A stretch of DNA of 64,000 bases, taken from Allygus modestus (lineage: Eukaryota; Arthropoda; Insecta; Hemiptera; Cicadellidae). The DNA is taken from assembly GCA_963675035.1 (NCBI GenBank), contig OY776117.1:42141301-42205300 (forward strand), read 5' to 3'. Below the pieces are notes generated by a model. It was not told the origin of the DNA, did no database searches, and saw only the letters and a list, made by a program, of their open reading frames with translations. Shown piece after piece: positions 49,101 to 60,859 of the stretch (position 1 is its first letter; each line of letters starts with the position of its first letter). The position numbers were made by a program, and so were the translations under genes.

Positions 49101-51602
49101 ATATCAATAGAACTCATCTTAGTGAAGTCACATACCAAGTTTCATCCATATACATTCATAAATAAGCGATATATAACATTTTAAGTATTTTCCATAAGAA
49201 TAACATGGGGACCAAGTACCTAGGTTTGCTGCTACAGGAGCCATAGGCGAAAAATTGTTTTTTGTGCAAACAACAATAAACCATAACCAGATCAAGCCAT
49301 ATACCAAATTTCGCCAGTTTATGTTCATAAATAAGCAAGATATACAATTTTTCTTTTTCTCCATAAGAATAACATTAGACAACGTACTGTGTTTAGCACT
49401 TTCAATATCTCGATAACCAATTGACGTAGAGCAATGATCAAAATACCAAATTGTTTGTTTTTTTAAGCTAAATTCAATGATATAAATTAAAATTTGATTT
49501 AAATTAAAATTAAATGTGAAAACCCCAAAAAACACATTTTTGGGGTACAAAACCCCCCCCAAAAAACCCCCCAAAAAACCCCTTCGGATGGTGCGATTCA
49601 TCTGGTTTTCGAACTCGTTCAAATAAATGGTACTTTACACATTGGTACCAAATTTCATTAAGATCGGACCTTTTTTACGAGAGTTATCGTGATTACGGAC
49701 ACATATATATATATACTATATATATATGTATATATATATATATATATATAAATATATAACAATTTGAACGAATGGTGTTTTTGGCATCTGGGGACCTCAA
49801 AATGAAAAGTTATCATGGTCTCGGGCTTAAGTCTTACCATGAGACCTACGGTAATAGCTTCTTCCCTATAGGGGAAATTCACTAATAAACGAGCTGCTCC
49901 CCTGCAAGATTTTGCAGTTGAAAAACGCTTAGTAAATAACAGAGTAGAACAAATGTAAACAAAAGAATGACAAGTCTGTACCTTATACCTTATACTTTAT
50001 ATAACCTTATAACACTGTTTATTTTATGAATTGCATTAAGACAAAATACTTGTGACATAAACCAAATAAAACTCTCCTCCATATGAACAATATGGGGACT
50101 GGGAAGACCCGTGGGGCAGAGCCCTGAGGTCTAAATAGAAATTCTGGCTCCGTTATGACTTTCTACAAAAAAATTACAAAAATTAAACAGGGGAGTCAGA
50201 CCACCCGTCCGGCTATATTACGGGAGAACGGTTTGGTCTAAAGTCATTAAACAAAATTCTTTCCCACTAAAACGAATATGGGCAATCTACGAGTAAAAAT
50301 ATTTTCATCAAACTCTATGTACAAAATGTTCCAAAACGGTAGGTTCAAATCTCAACATTTTCTTAAGTAAATATAGGGCAAATTCATTATACATCATTTT
50401 AAAGGTCTTATTAAAAAGAAACATTTTGGTGAAAACTTATCTTTACCCGTTTCAAAATGGCGGCCATTTCTGTGTAAAATATTAACATTTACGGTATACC
50501 CTGTATTTTCTGAACCACTACTCGTATATTTGTTCTGATTCAAATTTCTTACTCGTGATAAACTCCGCTTTACGTGTATGCTACAAGTATGCTACGTGAC
50601 AGACTTTATTGAAGAAATCTAAATGAAAATGAAATATATGTTTTTTAATGCTTATATGCCCGAAATTCAAATAATTCAAATAGTAGTGTATATCAAAAAT
50701 CACACCATTGAAAAGGTCTTATAAAACCTAGCAATTCTTACACCAACTTTGTATCTCTTTTCGTTTTTGCGCAATCAGCAGAAAACATTATTTTCCAATA
50801 TGAAGTGCATGTTAATTGTACAGAGTACATGGAATGGACAAAAACTTTGTTCTTAGAGTTAATTCATCACACTTAACGTACGATAAGTTATGGTAGAAAT
50901 TGAAAATTAATGTTCTCTAAAATTCCCTGGAATATCGTCTTAAAATACTTTTAAAGATATCCCTGCTGAAACCTGTTCTTGGAGATAACATTTATTTAGA
51001 TTACCAGTAAATGGATGGTTTAATATGTGTTATAAATTCACTTAGACTTTGATAAGCTTCATTTACTGAAATAAATTTACATGCATTTAATAAGTGTTTT
51101 ATAAAAAAAAACACATACAATTTGTTCAAGTATAATAGTAAAAATGTTTTAATAAATCAATGCTGAAGTCATGTAAACTAATCTTACCCAGTATGAACTT
51201 ACTGATTTGTTTAGTCTGGTTGTGATTTGCTTACATTTGTATTTGTATTTGTGTACATGATATGAAAAATAAATAATTTTAAGAATTTTACCTGTTGCTT
51301 ACCGGCCCTCTGAATAGATATTAAAAAAATAGTACAGAGTGCAATTAAGTCCTGTCTAAGACGTATATATTTAGAAATAAGTTTTTTAAACTAATTTATA
51401 TTTAATAGTAAACAGATAAAACAAATTGTATTAACTTTTGTCTGCAATAAAATTTTCTCCTCTTTGAGTTCATAACCAATGCAGATATGTTTCTTTGCTA
51501 CGCAGATATAAAATATACAACTAGAAATTTAAGTAAGTAAATTCAAATAAAAATCGGGAAATATGAAGTACTTACCCAGATGAGGAGGGCGTGCGGGTCC
51601 AT
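37430..51602 (-). CDS. Large secreted cuticle protein with six Rebers-Riddiford-like units, 3 exons, 968 aa
   Basis: The model joins 51602-51576, 42914-42761 and 40155-37430 on the - strand. All junctions are canonical and in phase; the stop is at 37432-37430. Residues 1 to about 26 are a signal peptide (MDPHALLIW + GLTVWLALSSQESNAAA). Units resembling the RR chitin-binding consensus begin near residues 130, 302, 439, 525, 594 and 787. Units 1, 2 and 5 keep the core (for example GNVQGQYSYIADDG...VHYKAGPKSGF). Units 3, 4 and 6 keep the DGSYSFSY entry motif but are degenerate or shortened beyond it. Linkers are polar and low-complexity; the C-terminus is basic (RRAKSIVRPFRGNVRYQR). RR-family proteins bind chitin in the extracellular cuticle; that is family knowledge, and function here is inferred. 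Most family members have one RR domain and 100-300 residues, so this one is unusual. I do not recognise a specific orthologue. Confidence 0.86.
40156..41540. other. Cuticle gene intron 2, 3' part: mostly unassigned
   Basis: A GC-richer stretch at 40810-41010 has no recognised identity. TTAACCCTAGGAGTGTCC near 41060 resembles the left end of the piggyBac-like element at 11649, but no right end was found. Confidence 0.3.
41542..41745 (+). mobile_element. Helentron-like 5' fragment
   Basis: GTCAGCAAACCTGTGTATCAGTGAATTTCCAATGCAT starts one internal unit and the next begins (GAGCACGTATGTTTGCTGC); it then stops. Clearly diverged from the other copies. Confidence 0.65.
41787..42043. repeat. Near-perfect 257-bp hairpin in cuticle intron 2
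   Basis: Arms of about 115 bases (ACAAAACTATGAAAGGAAAG ... and its complement) surround a loop of about 25 bases. Only a few mismatches. It could be a fold-back MITE or, since it lies inside an intron, a source of double-stranded RNA. Confidence 0.8.
42761..42914 (-). CDS. Cuticle protein exon 2 (signal peptide end)
   Basis: Acceptor TGGTTTCAG ends at 42915 and donor CCAG|GTAGGT begins at 42760. It encodes GLTVWLALSSQESNAAAYKG and a Ser/Gln-rich stretch ending AIEP, then one base of a split glycine codon. The intron before it is 8.7 kb and the one after it 2.6 kb; both are transposon-rich. Confidence 0.84.
43120..43609. mobile_element. Retroposon copy 2 (462 bp) with 14-bp TSD, cuticle intron 1
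   Basis: The core 43134-43595 is flanked by ATTTTAGGCGTGTT and ATTTTAGGGGTGTT (13 of 14 identical). It is the same sequence and orientation as copy 1 at 7261-7719. The two copies share both ends within about 40 bases. Confidence 0.75.
43610..44887. other. Unassigned intronic sequence
   Basis: AT-rich, no exon signal. The part 44640-44880 ends in GACACATACAGACACAAGAT and may be the edge of another microsatellite-bearing repeat. Confidence 0.3.
44888..45834 (+). mobile_element. Helentron-like copy, subfamily 2, full length
   Basis: Starts ATACCCCCGTAGCAGCAAAC, carries tandem units at about 160-bp spacing, an (AT)n tract at 45683-45708 and ends CTATAGGGGAAATTCGCTAA. Very similar to the copy at 61224, including the GCCGACTACGG variant. 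Confidence 0.85.
46908..47430 (+). mobile_element. Divergent Helentron-like element (third subfamily)
   Basis: Has the same order of parts as the main family: GACAACGTACTG, a TACCAAATTTGAAGTTAATC segment, GTGCATACAC, AT tracts (47226-47315) and a GGACCCCCC... tail with GGTCCCGAGCTTAAG. Sequence identity is low outside short blocks. An ATAGACATACAGATTCAGATT unit is tandemly repeated between the AT tracts. Confidence 0.5.
47431..48893. other. Unassigned intronic sequence
   Basis: No exon, TIR or known repeat seen; the 48480-48610 part is somewhat GC-richer. Confidence 0.3.
48894..49886 (+). mobile_element. Helentron-like copy, subfamily 2, full length
   Basis: Starts TACCCCCGTCGCAGCAAACC, (AT)n interrupted by AC/GTAT at 49706-49760, ends TATAGGGGAAATTCACTAA. 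It shares GAACTCGTTCAAATAAATGG with copies at 29847 and 53409, marking a common lineage. Confidence 0.85.
49887..51575. other. Cuticle intron 1, 5' part: unassigned
   Basis: The stretch 50080-50760 has repeat-like phrases (AAAGGTCTTATTAAAA and AAAGGTCTTATAAAAC; AAAATGGCGGCCATTT) but no second copy in this window. No exon seen. Confidence 0.3.
51576..51602 (-). CDS. Cuticle protein exon 1 (signal peptide start)
   Basis: Encodes MDPHALLIW in 27 bases; the donor is TGG|GTAAGT at 51575-51570. A tiny first exon that stops inside the signal peptide is typical of insect cuticle protein genes. It joins exon 2 in phase 0. Confidence 0.82.
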
Positions 51603-51621
51603 GTCGTGTGACGGGTGGCGT

Positions 51622-51653
51622 TTGACAGTGGCGCGGAGGCCTAGGTCTATATA
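51622..51653 (-). promoter_or_regulatory. TATA box and initiator of the cuticle gene
   Basis: Read on the - strand, TATATAGA occupies 51653-51646 and a GTCAAA initiator-like site has its A at 51623, 30 bases downstream. This gives a 5' UTR of about 20 bases before the ATG at 51602. The TATA core is nearly palindromic, so orientation rests on the gene model. Confidence 0.55.
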
Positions 51654-51659
51654 AGTAGC

Positions 51660-52662
51660 CGGCAAGGTCACTGAGGCAAGTTCAAGGACAGGGGTGACCA
51701 CCTACCTGGGGCCAGGCCCTATACTCTACCCTACCCTATAACACTGTACTGTGCCCTCTACCCACACATGGTCCGTGCATCGAAATATCACAAGGCTACT
51801 CAAGAATTGCACATTACACCAAGACCAGGTGTTTGAGGAGAAAATAAGTACATTTTATCTGGATATTAGTGAAGCCAAGATATTGTATTTCCTTAACCGT
51901 AAAAATATAGGGGGCTTTCGTAATTTATCAGAGACTGACCCCGACTTATTCCAGTGATTATTTAATGGAGGTAATTTTGCTCAATTTGAATCGTTGAAGC
52001 CAAGTTTCAATTTAGCCTTTACATTTATTAAGGAACTTAAGATTTTTAAAACTGCAGCAACCAACGCTTTAGTTTCAAACGTGTAAAGAAACAATGGATG
52101 TAAACAACCTTCAATTCCGTAACTTTTTTCTCCGTTTTAGATAACAGTAGTAGAAGGATAGTTGCAAAGAGTTGCGAATCACCCCGCCCTGCTTGTCGGT
52201 AAGCAAATCTGTTTACATTTTTAGACATACCGACTTGTTCTATTTACTTTTTAACAATGCAATAAATTAATCATAATTGTAGTTTAAAAATATTGAATAC
52301 AAATAAGGTTTCTAAAAACTATTTACTCTACATCTATTGTAGGTGGTTCGATTTAATAGTGTTAATATTTGTTCTGTATCGAGCTACAAACAAAGAATGG
52401 GAAAACAGTCTCAACATCGTCGCCATCGTTGGCATCGTAATAGATGATTGGGGGGGGGGGGTAGTGAGCAAGTCTCTATGCAGTATTATGTTGTGCCCTA
52501 TACACTTAATTTAACTCAACGTGCGAATTGATGCGAGGGCACTCCAGTCACGAAACTTTTCGCGTTTTACCTGCTTTCCACCTAATGCCATTGTTAACTT
52601 TCAAAGCCCGTCCCTCCTCTGCGGTTTATCCGATATAGTTGATGTATGGCTTATTTTAAACT
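51660..52662. other. Upstream flank of the cuticle gene, unassigned
   Basis: No coding. A G-run (about 10 G) near 52450. Regulatory elements for the cuticle gene would be expected here but none is identifiable by eye. Confidence 0.3.
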
Positions 52663-53066
52663 CCCCCGTAGCAGCAACCCTGCGAAGTTAGCGAATTTTC
52701 AATGCATATGTATGTTAACACCACACAAAGTCACATACCAAGTTTCATCAATATACATTCATAAATAAACGATTTATGACATTTTAATTGTTCTACAAGG
52801 ATAAGAATAACATGGCAGCTGAGTATGAAGGTTTTTGCTAAAACAAAGAACGCAAACAATGAGTTTTTATGCAAATGTTTTTATAACTCAACTAGATGAA
52901 GCCACAAACGAAGTTGTATTTATTTATGTTCTTAACTAAGAGAGATAACATTTTACTTATTCTACATAATAATTACATGGGAGCTGAGTACGTAGGTTTG
53001 CTGCTATGTTAACTATCGGCAAACAAATCGTATTTCGTAAAAATAACAGTAGTCCACAACTCAACA
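52663..53066 (+). mobile_element. Helentron-like 5' half
   Basis: Starts CTCCCCCGTAGCAGCAACCC and covers three internal units; it stops where LINE coding begins. More diverged than the full-length copies. Confidence 0.7.
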
Positions 53067-53081
53067 ATTTGAAAATTGATT

Positions 53082-55240
53082 TCAAATTGGTAAAATAAGT
53101 CCCCTCCTCCCCCCAAAAAATACCACCCCATATTCAAGTCTATTATTTACCAAAGAAAAATATAAACTTCCCAGAATTTGAAGAAGACAAATACTTCGAA
53201 GAAAATCAAAAAGACGAATGCTGGAAATGATTTCGGTTTTTAGTTTAATGATGTGCATTTTCCAATTTAGTCCGCTGTCTAGTATAATCCCCAAATATTT
53301 CGTGTTGCTCCTTAAGTGAATCACTGAACAATAATCACATTCCCCGCAGTGAACACGTATCACACATATAGAGCAATTCCTCAGAAAATGTTACTGTCTG
53401 CCTTAAAGAAAAATACCCCCATCGCAGCAAACCTGCATACTCAGCGAATTTCCAATGAATATATAACATAACACATTAAAACACTTAACAGGATTCATAA
53501 GAAATATATTCACAAACAAGCGATATTTAAAATATTAATTATTCTCCATAAGAATAACATTGGGGATGAGTACGCAGGTTTGCTGCAACGAGAAACACAA
53601 AATAATGGATTTTTATGCAATATATCAATATAACTCATCTTAGTGAAGTCACATACCAAGTTTCATCCATATACATTCATAAATAAGCGATATATAACAT
53701 TTTAATTTTTTCCATAAGAATAACATGGGGATCAAGTACCTAGGTTTGCTGCAATGGGAACCATAGGCGAAAATGTTTTTTGTAGAAACAACAATAAACC
53801 ACAACCAGATGAAGTCATATACCAAATTTCGTCAGTTTATATTCATAAATAAGCAAGATACATAATTGTTCTTTCTCCATAAGAATAACATTAGACAACG
53901 TACTGTGTTTAGCACTTTCAATATCTCAGTAACCAATTGACGTAGAGCAATGATCAAAACACCAAATTGTTTGTTATTTTAAGCTGAAATCAATGGTAAA
54001 AATTAAAATTATATAAAATATAATTTATTATTTATTTATATTAAATAAAAATTATTTGTGAAAATCCCAAAAAAAACCATTTTTGGGTTACAAAACCCCC
54101 CCAAAACCCCCCTTTGGATGGTGCGATTCGTCTGGTTTTCGAACTCGTTCAAATAAATGGTACTTTACACATTTGTACCAAATTTCATTAATATCGGACC
54201 TTTTTTACGAGTTATCGTGCTTACGGACACATATATATAAATAAATATATATACATACATACAAATTTGAACGAATGGTGTTTTTGGCATCTGAGGACCT
54301 CAAAATGAAAAGTTATCATGGTATCGGGCTTAAGTCTTACCATGAGACCTACGGTAATAGCTTCTTCCCTATAGGGGAAATTCGCTAATAAGGAATGAAT
54401 TTCTTTCTGTACTTAAAACTAACTTATTTGCAACAAAACCACCATTTAATGGCATTTAAATCGTGCCTCATCTTTTACTTGCCTACTATATCCCATGAAT
54501 TTTCCACATAACAAAGTGCAGTGTCGTCGGCAAATTTAGTAACCTTTCCATTAAATCGTGAACTAAAAACGTCATTAATAAAAATAAAAAATAAAATTGC
54601 TTCTAATACTGAGCCCTGTGGAATCCCATATTTCTCCTGTATAACTTAATTATCTACTGTATAACTTAAAGTCCCGTTAATTTTGGCACACTGTTGCCTT
54701 TCACTTAAATAACAACAAAACCAATTCTGTTATATTCCCCTTAATCCATACTTGTACAGTTTGTTTAACAAAATAGCAAGGTCAACAGTGTCAAATGTAA
54801 TTTTTATGTCAAGAAAAATACAACTTGTGCACTTTTCATTGTTTATTCCATCCGTAACTTTGTCCATGAACAAACCGTCCGTAACTTTGTCCGTAACACC
54901 AATTCAGTGTTTAAACCTGTTCTAAAGCCACACAGAAACATAATGTGTTCTCACTAGAAACATTATTCTTGTTTAGAAAGCTCAACAATTTTTCTTTAAG
55001 AATCTTCTCATAAATCTTTGCAATTGTAGAAATTAAAGATATTGGTCTGAAATTTGAAAACACAGAATGAGACCCACTCCTATATAATGTATTGGAATAA
55101 TCACAGCATGTTTTAGTCGTAAAACTTAAATTTATTAAAAATGTCAGAACCACTATAATTGCTTGATAAATATTTTTTATTAACAAAGAACGTATCCCAT
55201 CTAGACCTGGTGATTTTCCATTTTTAAGGGACTAATAGTT
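53082..55240 (-). pseudogene. LINE reverse transcriptase pseudogene split by a Helentron-like insertion
   Basis: Read 5' to 3' on the - strand: SNFRPISLISTIAKIYEKIL (about 55080-55010), FLDIKITFDTVDLAILL (about 54830-54770), GIPQGSVL...IFINDVF (about 54640-54560) and the catalytic FADD box (54536-54523). After the insertion at 53409-54388 comes NTKYLGIILDSGLNWKMHI (about 53310-53250). Stops and frameshifts are present. There is no endonuclease domain, so the copy is 5'-truncated. Confidence 0.75.
53409..54388 (+). mobile_element. Helentron-like copy, subfamily 2, inserted in a LINE
   Basis: Starts TACCCCCATCGCAGCAAACC and ends CTATAGGGGAAATTCGCTAA. It has four internal units, a short AT/ATAC tract at 54228-54265, and lies between two halves of one reverse transcriptase domain. 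Confidence 0.85.
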
Positions 55241-56444
55241 TTTCCTACATCTTCTGTCAGTACTGGTCCAAGGTCAAAGCATAATATAACTCTCTTCATT
55301 ATAATCAAGAAAATTATTCTTAAATGGCAAATCTGAAAAGCTATTACTTACAGCATAATTGACTATGCCTTAGTTGAAAATTGCTTGTACGATACAAGTA
55401 AAACATCCTTTTGCCAGCAGATGACGACGCAGTGACGCCAGATGTCCTATAGTAGCGCTGACGTCGTGTTTGTTCTTCATAATTGGAAATTTCGTCAAAG
55501 ACAATGTGATGACTCAATAGGTGACTTGAGCAGCAAATTGGATTATGTCCGGGTACTCCCAAAATTTGTTAACGCGAAAACGACAAGCCACAATTCATGA
55601 CCATTATATTAGATCCAATATTTTTACTTTCTCCCCCTATACTAGTATAAGGAGAAAGTATTGTTTGCTTCAAAATTTTATAATTTGAGGTAATGGTGTA
55701 AATATTCATTTTTGTGTTCTCTGAAATCTTTATTACAGAGCTAGAGGGTTTGATTTTGGTAAAATTTGTTATACAGGTACTAACACATAGCCTATCTAGG
55801 CGTTTTTCCAGTTTTGTTTTTAAGGATAATTAAACACTATAAACATGATTTTGTTCTAAAACGGTTTTAATGATTTTAATTAAGATTTGGTGGTTTATGG
55901 TGATTGGTAAAGATCAGTTACGATTGATTGGTAAACAAGGGAGAAAACTAAAATGGACTTGTCAAATTTGGATTTTTTTGCTGCTGACTACAGTGATCTC
56001 CGTACTGTTGAACAATAAATTTGAGTTTTCTCCGTTATTCGTCATTCAAAATTTACTGATGAGACACCGTTTGATTTTTCTCAAAATTTCCTAAATATTT
56101 TGTATATTTTAACCCTTTTTAATACAATTTATATTTTCTTAGATATTTAACTTGGAAAACTTTTAACATTTAACGGAAAAATGTATGAAAACAAAATTGT
56201 TATTACATTTGTCAACTGTCTGCAGTAACAACCTTACTAATTTTTATGATTTTTTCTTAAACCGTTTCAAAGGCATTAAGGTTTTTGTAAAAATACATAC
56301 AGACCGACGGACAGAAACGGGACGAGATAGGACACATGTTATGTTACATTATTCGTTTGTTTTGACCTACCGAATAACATGGTTAAGTTTGTCCAAATGG
56401 TTGCAAGACACCCTGTTCACTAAACTATATTTGGTGTATTTTTA
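55241..56444. other. Unassigned sequence
   Basis: TATACTAGTATAAGGAGAAAGTA at about 55639 and GACCGACGGACAGAAACGG near 56304 may be the two ends of an unclassified repeat. No coding identified. Confidence 0.3.
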
Positions 56445-56713
56445 GCGAATTTCCCCTTTAGGGAAGAAGCTATTACCGTAGGTGGTATGGTAAGACTTAA
56501 GCCCGATACCATGATAACTTTTTGTTTTGAGGTCCCCAGATGCCAAAAACACCACTCGTTCAAATTTATATTTATGTACATATATATATATGCCAATTTA
56601 AAAAATCCAAATATGCCAAATATATATTAAAATATATAATTATTAATTATATAAAATATTTGCCAAATTTCATCAAAATCTGGCGTTTCTTTCAAAAGTT
56701 ATCGCGCTAACGG

Positions 56714-56749
<36 letters not shown>

Positions 56750-57190
56750 GGCAAATATATATATATGGAAATTTGGCACAAATGTGTAGAGTAACATTTA
56801 TGACTTTAAGTTCGAAAACTAGATCGATCGGACTATGGGAAGGGGGTTTTAAATTGTCCAAAAATCAGTTTTTTGACATTTTCCCCCTAAAATTTTAAAA
56901 ACACTTAATTTTGGTTGTAGCCATGTTATAGGAGCTTAAAAAAACAAATAATGTGGTATTTTGAATCATTAACCTAGGTTAAGTGGTTGTAGAGAAAAGT
57001 AAAAATAACGTGTCCATAAAATTTCCCATGTTAATCTTATGGGAAAAAGATTTTTGGCTTTTCCTCAGTTTATTTTAATGTAAACTTCACATTTGCTTTT
57101 ACCAATCTTTTCAGTTTCACAAAACAATCATTTTGGTGTTTAAATTGTGATTCTACGCCTAACCGTTGCAGAGATATTCAAAGTGCTTCC
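56445..57190 (-). mobile_element. Helentron-like copy, subfamily 1, truncated, with an internal inversion
   Basis: Read along +: TTAGCGAATTTCCCCTTTAG at the start, then a microsatellite block with (AC)n and (AT)n, then TTAACCTAGGTTAAGTGGTTG and CTAACCGTTGCAGAGATATTC, where it stops. The block 56650-56717 is reversed relative to the family. Confidence 0.8.
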
Positions 57191-58674
57191 AATGAAAAAT
57201 GTGTTGAGCTATCGGGAAAAAGTTGTTTAAACATGGTTTTCTGTATGCTACCATACTTTATTCTATGTTTAGTAAAGTGAAAAGGTATATGCCAGTTTTC
57301 TATTCTAACATATAAAACCAAACGTGTACAGTCCCGACCAGTATGGAGAGAAAGGGTAGACCCGGGCAGGCCTAATCTTCTGTTGTCACAACAAAGCTAT
57401 TGTCTTGAAGAGGGGGGGGGGCGCTACCCCTGTCCCAGCGGTCATTGCCACTGCCTTCCTTTAATTCTTAGAAATAACTCGGCCCAGTACAAATTCTATA
57501 AATTTAACGGCTGATCGCATATAATTTATTGACGGGTCTTTTATTCGCCAAGTGAAGACGAATGTCACAAAACTTGAATCACAATTGTAAGACGCTCCGT
57601 TGATTGGCTAGTCGGTGTTGAGAATATGCAGTCTTGCCGCTCACATATTATAAAGTAATATGTTCTCCTTCAAAATACAATGAGCTCACTCTATATGATA
57701 AGTGGACAAAGCCTTTGTCAACTTTAATATTCAATGTACAATAAAGTATTATTCCTAAAATTACAAGGTCCAAGATAATTATAAAAATGGCAATAACTAC
57801 TACTATTTACACAATATACAAATTAATACATACATTAATACATTACAATACAACACATTTATGGTATAAAAATATACAATAACAATTACAATAATACAAA
57901 TATCCAAATTATACACAACCATAAAAATGCCAAAACTATTTCCGAAATATATAAATTTACATACATACATTTAATAACAACCAGTACCTGGGGGGCCGAG
58001 CTTTGCTCGGGGGAAGGCCAGTCAGTTGTTTAGATGACTTGGAGTAATATTTCACCACTTCCCCCTACTGATAATCAGATTTGTATAACTCATCTGCCTC
58101 TTTTCTACATTTGTAAGGTCACTCCAGTTGTTATTTATAGCTCAGTGTCCCTTTGATTTATTTTACTACTCTATTTATGTAATCTTCACTCAAATCTTTT
58201 AATCTCTGCTCTCAGGAAACCACATGTTATAATCATAAACAACATGAGTATTACTTTGACAGTTCCCTGGTTGATTATGAACAGCTGTTACAATTCTTTT
58301 GTTTTGATTTGAAACTCCATAAGCCCAATGTTAATTTTTTTAACTTTTCATTTTAGTTTTTTTACATTATTTGATTTTTCCTGGGGAAGAGGCCTATCTA
58401 GAAACTTATTTTTATCCCAGAAATTAGTTATTTCGAACATCTGAAGGAAATCTTTGGAGCCGTTTTTGATCATTGTGGCAAGCAAGCAAGCAAGCAAACC
58501 TTACTCATATTAGAGTATAGGATACATAATACTTTAAACAAACCATTACAAGATACATTTTATTTGATCAATAAAACTATTTACAAAATATACAAATGGA
58601 CACACCTGTGGGTTTTGGTCTACTTAAACTACATCCAACTCCTGACACCCCAAATCCATGTTTTCTTCTTTTAG
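57191..58674. other. Unassigned sequence
   Basis: A G-run near 57411-57420, a palindrome CCGAGCTTTGCTCGG at 57996-58010 and an (AGCA)n run near 58480. No gene seen. Confidence 0.3.
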
Positions 58675-58808
58675 CGAATTTCCCCTATAGGGAAGAAGCT
58701 ATTACCGTAGGTCTCATCGTAAGACTTAAGCCCGAGACCATGATAACTTTTTGTTTTGAGGTCCCCAGATGCCAAAAACACTATTCGTTCAAATTTATAT
58801 ATATGTAA

Positions 58809-58853
<45 letters not shown>

Positions 58854-60018
58854 TTATAATATATATATATATATATATATTTGTCCGTTAACACGATAAC
58901 TTGAGTAAAAAACGTCCGATTTCGATGAAATTTGGCTCAAATAATGTGTAAAATGACATTCATGACTTTAAGTTTGAAAACCAGAAAAATCGGACTATGG
59001 GAAGGGGGGTTTATGGGGGTTTTAAATTTTCAAAAAATCAGTTTTTTGCATTTTTCACCCTACAATTTTTAAAAAACTTAATTTTGGTTTTGACCATGTT
59101 ATAGAGCTTAAAAAACAAATAATTTAGTATTTTGAATTATTAACCTAGGTTAAGTGGTTGCGGAGAAAATCCAAAAAAACCTGCTCATAAAATCTCCCAT
59201 GTTAATCTTATGGGAAAAACGTTTTTGGCTTTTCCTCAGTTTATTTTAATGTAAACTTCACATTTGCTTTTACCAATCTTTTCAGTTTCACAAAACAATC
59301 ATTTTGGTGTTTAAATTGTGATTCTACGCCTAACCGTTGCAGAGATATTCAAAGTGCTAAACACAGTACGTTGTCCAATGTTATCCTTATGGAGAATAAA
59401 TAAAATTTGATATCTGGATTATTTATGAATGTATGTTGATGAAACTTGGTATGTGGCTTCACGTAGTACTGGTACATTGATATTTGCACAAAAAATTGAT
59501 TTTTTGTTGATTATTCCCGTAGCAGCAAACCTGCATACTCAGCCCCCATGTTATTCTTATGGAGAATAAGTAAAATGTAATGTCTCCCTTAATTATGAAC
59601 ATAAATTAATAAAACTTGGTATTTAGCTTCACTTGGTTGAGTTATATTGATAATTTTATAAACACCCATTTTTCTGGTCCTTGTTGCAGCAAACCTATGC
59701 TTTCTCAGCCCCATGTTATTCTTATGGAGAATAACTATAATGTTATATAGCGCTTATTTATGATTGAATATTGATGAAACTTAGTATGTGGCTTTGCCTA
59801 GTTAAATTCTATTTATATTTGCATAAAAACCAATTGTTTCGGTTCCTTCTTTCAGCAAACCTACATACTCATTACCAATGTTATTCTTATGGAGAATAAT
59901 TAAAATCGCTTATATATGAATATATTTTTATGAAACTTGGTTTGCGGCTTTTTGTAGTATTAAGACATATATTATGCATTGGAAATTGCTGAGTACGCAG
60001 GTTTGCTGCGGCGGGGGT
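58675..60018 (-). mobile_element. Helentron-like copy, subfamily 1, full length
   Basis: Read along +: TTAGCGAATTTCCCCTATAG at 58675, AT tracts at 58797-58880, AACACAGTACGTTGTCC, four tandem units marked ATGTTATTCTTATGGAGAAT, and a terminal hairpin CGCAGGTTTGCTGCG before GGGGGTA. The right end abuts a transposase pseudogene. Confidence 0.87.
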
Positions 60019-60330
60019 ATTTGTCGTTGCTGCCGTCGTCGTTGTCATCGTCATCAGTATCATCATCATTCTCGACGGAGATGATGAACGGCTCAACAGG
60101 TGCAAGTAGATTTTGTCCTCTTCCTTTCTTGATTGCTCACAGCACTTCCGCCAGAGTGAGACAGCATCCTTCACAAGCTAGACTACACCTGAACTGAGAG
60201 CGGGAGATGAGTTTCGCTGCCGGACGTCTCTTTCGATCGCCGCCCATACCAGTTCGATCGGGTTGTAAATGCAATAGTATGGTGGAAGCATTGTAACTCT
60301 TTCTTTTTGTCGTATGTTGTCTCCTTCACC
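60019..60330 (-). pseudogene. Tc1/IS630-type transposase C-terminus, broken
   Basis: On the - strand, VTMLPPYYCIYNPIELVWAA is the conserved LPPY-C-NPIE-W motif of DDE transposases in the Tc1/IS630 group. It is followed, past a stop, by LVKDAVSLWRKCCEQSRKEE and, after a frameshift, an acidic tail (EPFIISVENDDDTDDDD). The catalytic core upstream is missing. Confidence 0.7.
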
Positions 60331-60560
60331 CTCAGGTAGCGCTAGATGTTTCTAATTTCGACATAAGTTTGGGATTTTGTGGTGTATTTTAATTTGTACC
60401 ACGTTAATATAATTGATGGAGGCCTAATATTGGTCTCGCAGTATATGTATAGTATGTCTACATCACAGTTGGTAAATAGCAGCAGTAATATAACCAGTTT
60501 TGATTATTAAACGTTCCGGAAAATCAAAAACTCTAAATATCTTTAGATTTGACAGTTTTC
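60325..60560. repeat. Dispersed repeat, copy 1
   Basis: Begins TTCACCCTCAGGTAGCGCTA and includes GGAGGCCTAATATTGG. The same order of blocks is at 63255-63500. Family unknown. Confidence 0.55.
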
Positions 60561-60859
60561 TCTGTATAAGTTGTAATGTCTCTGTGCCAATCTATATTAT
60601 TAATAGGCAAGCATGATTTTTGTCATACGTTTTTCTCAGCTCGTGCGCATCATAGGAAAAATCTAAGCACACTGTTAGAAATATATTTTTCTGAAGATGT
60701 GCACAATACTATCGTAATTTGCATTAGTTTCTGAGAAATTGAGAACATTTAATTTGAAATTTGAAAAAAATACCATTGCCTTTATGGGTTGCTACGTTAG
60801 TTACAGAATAACGACTTAAAATAAATATATAGCACAACAGCAAGAACAGATAATTCATA

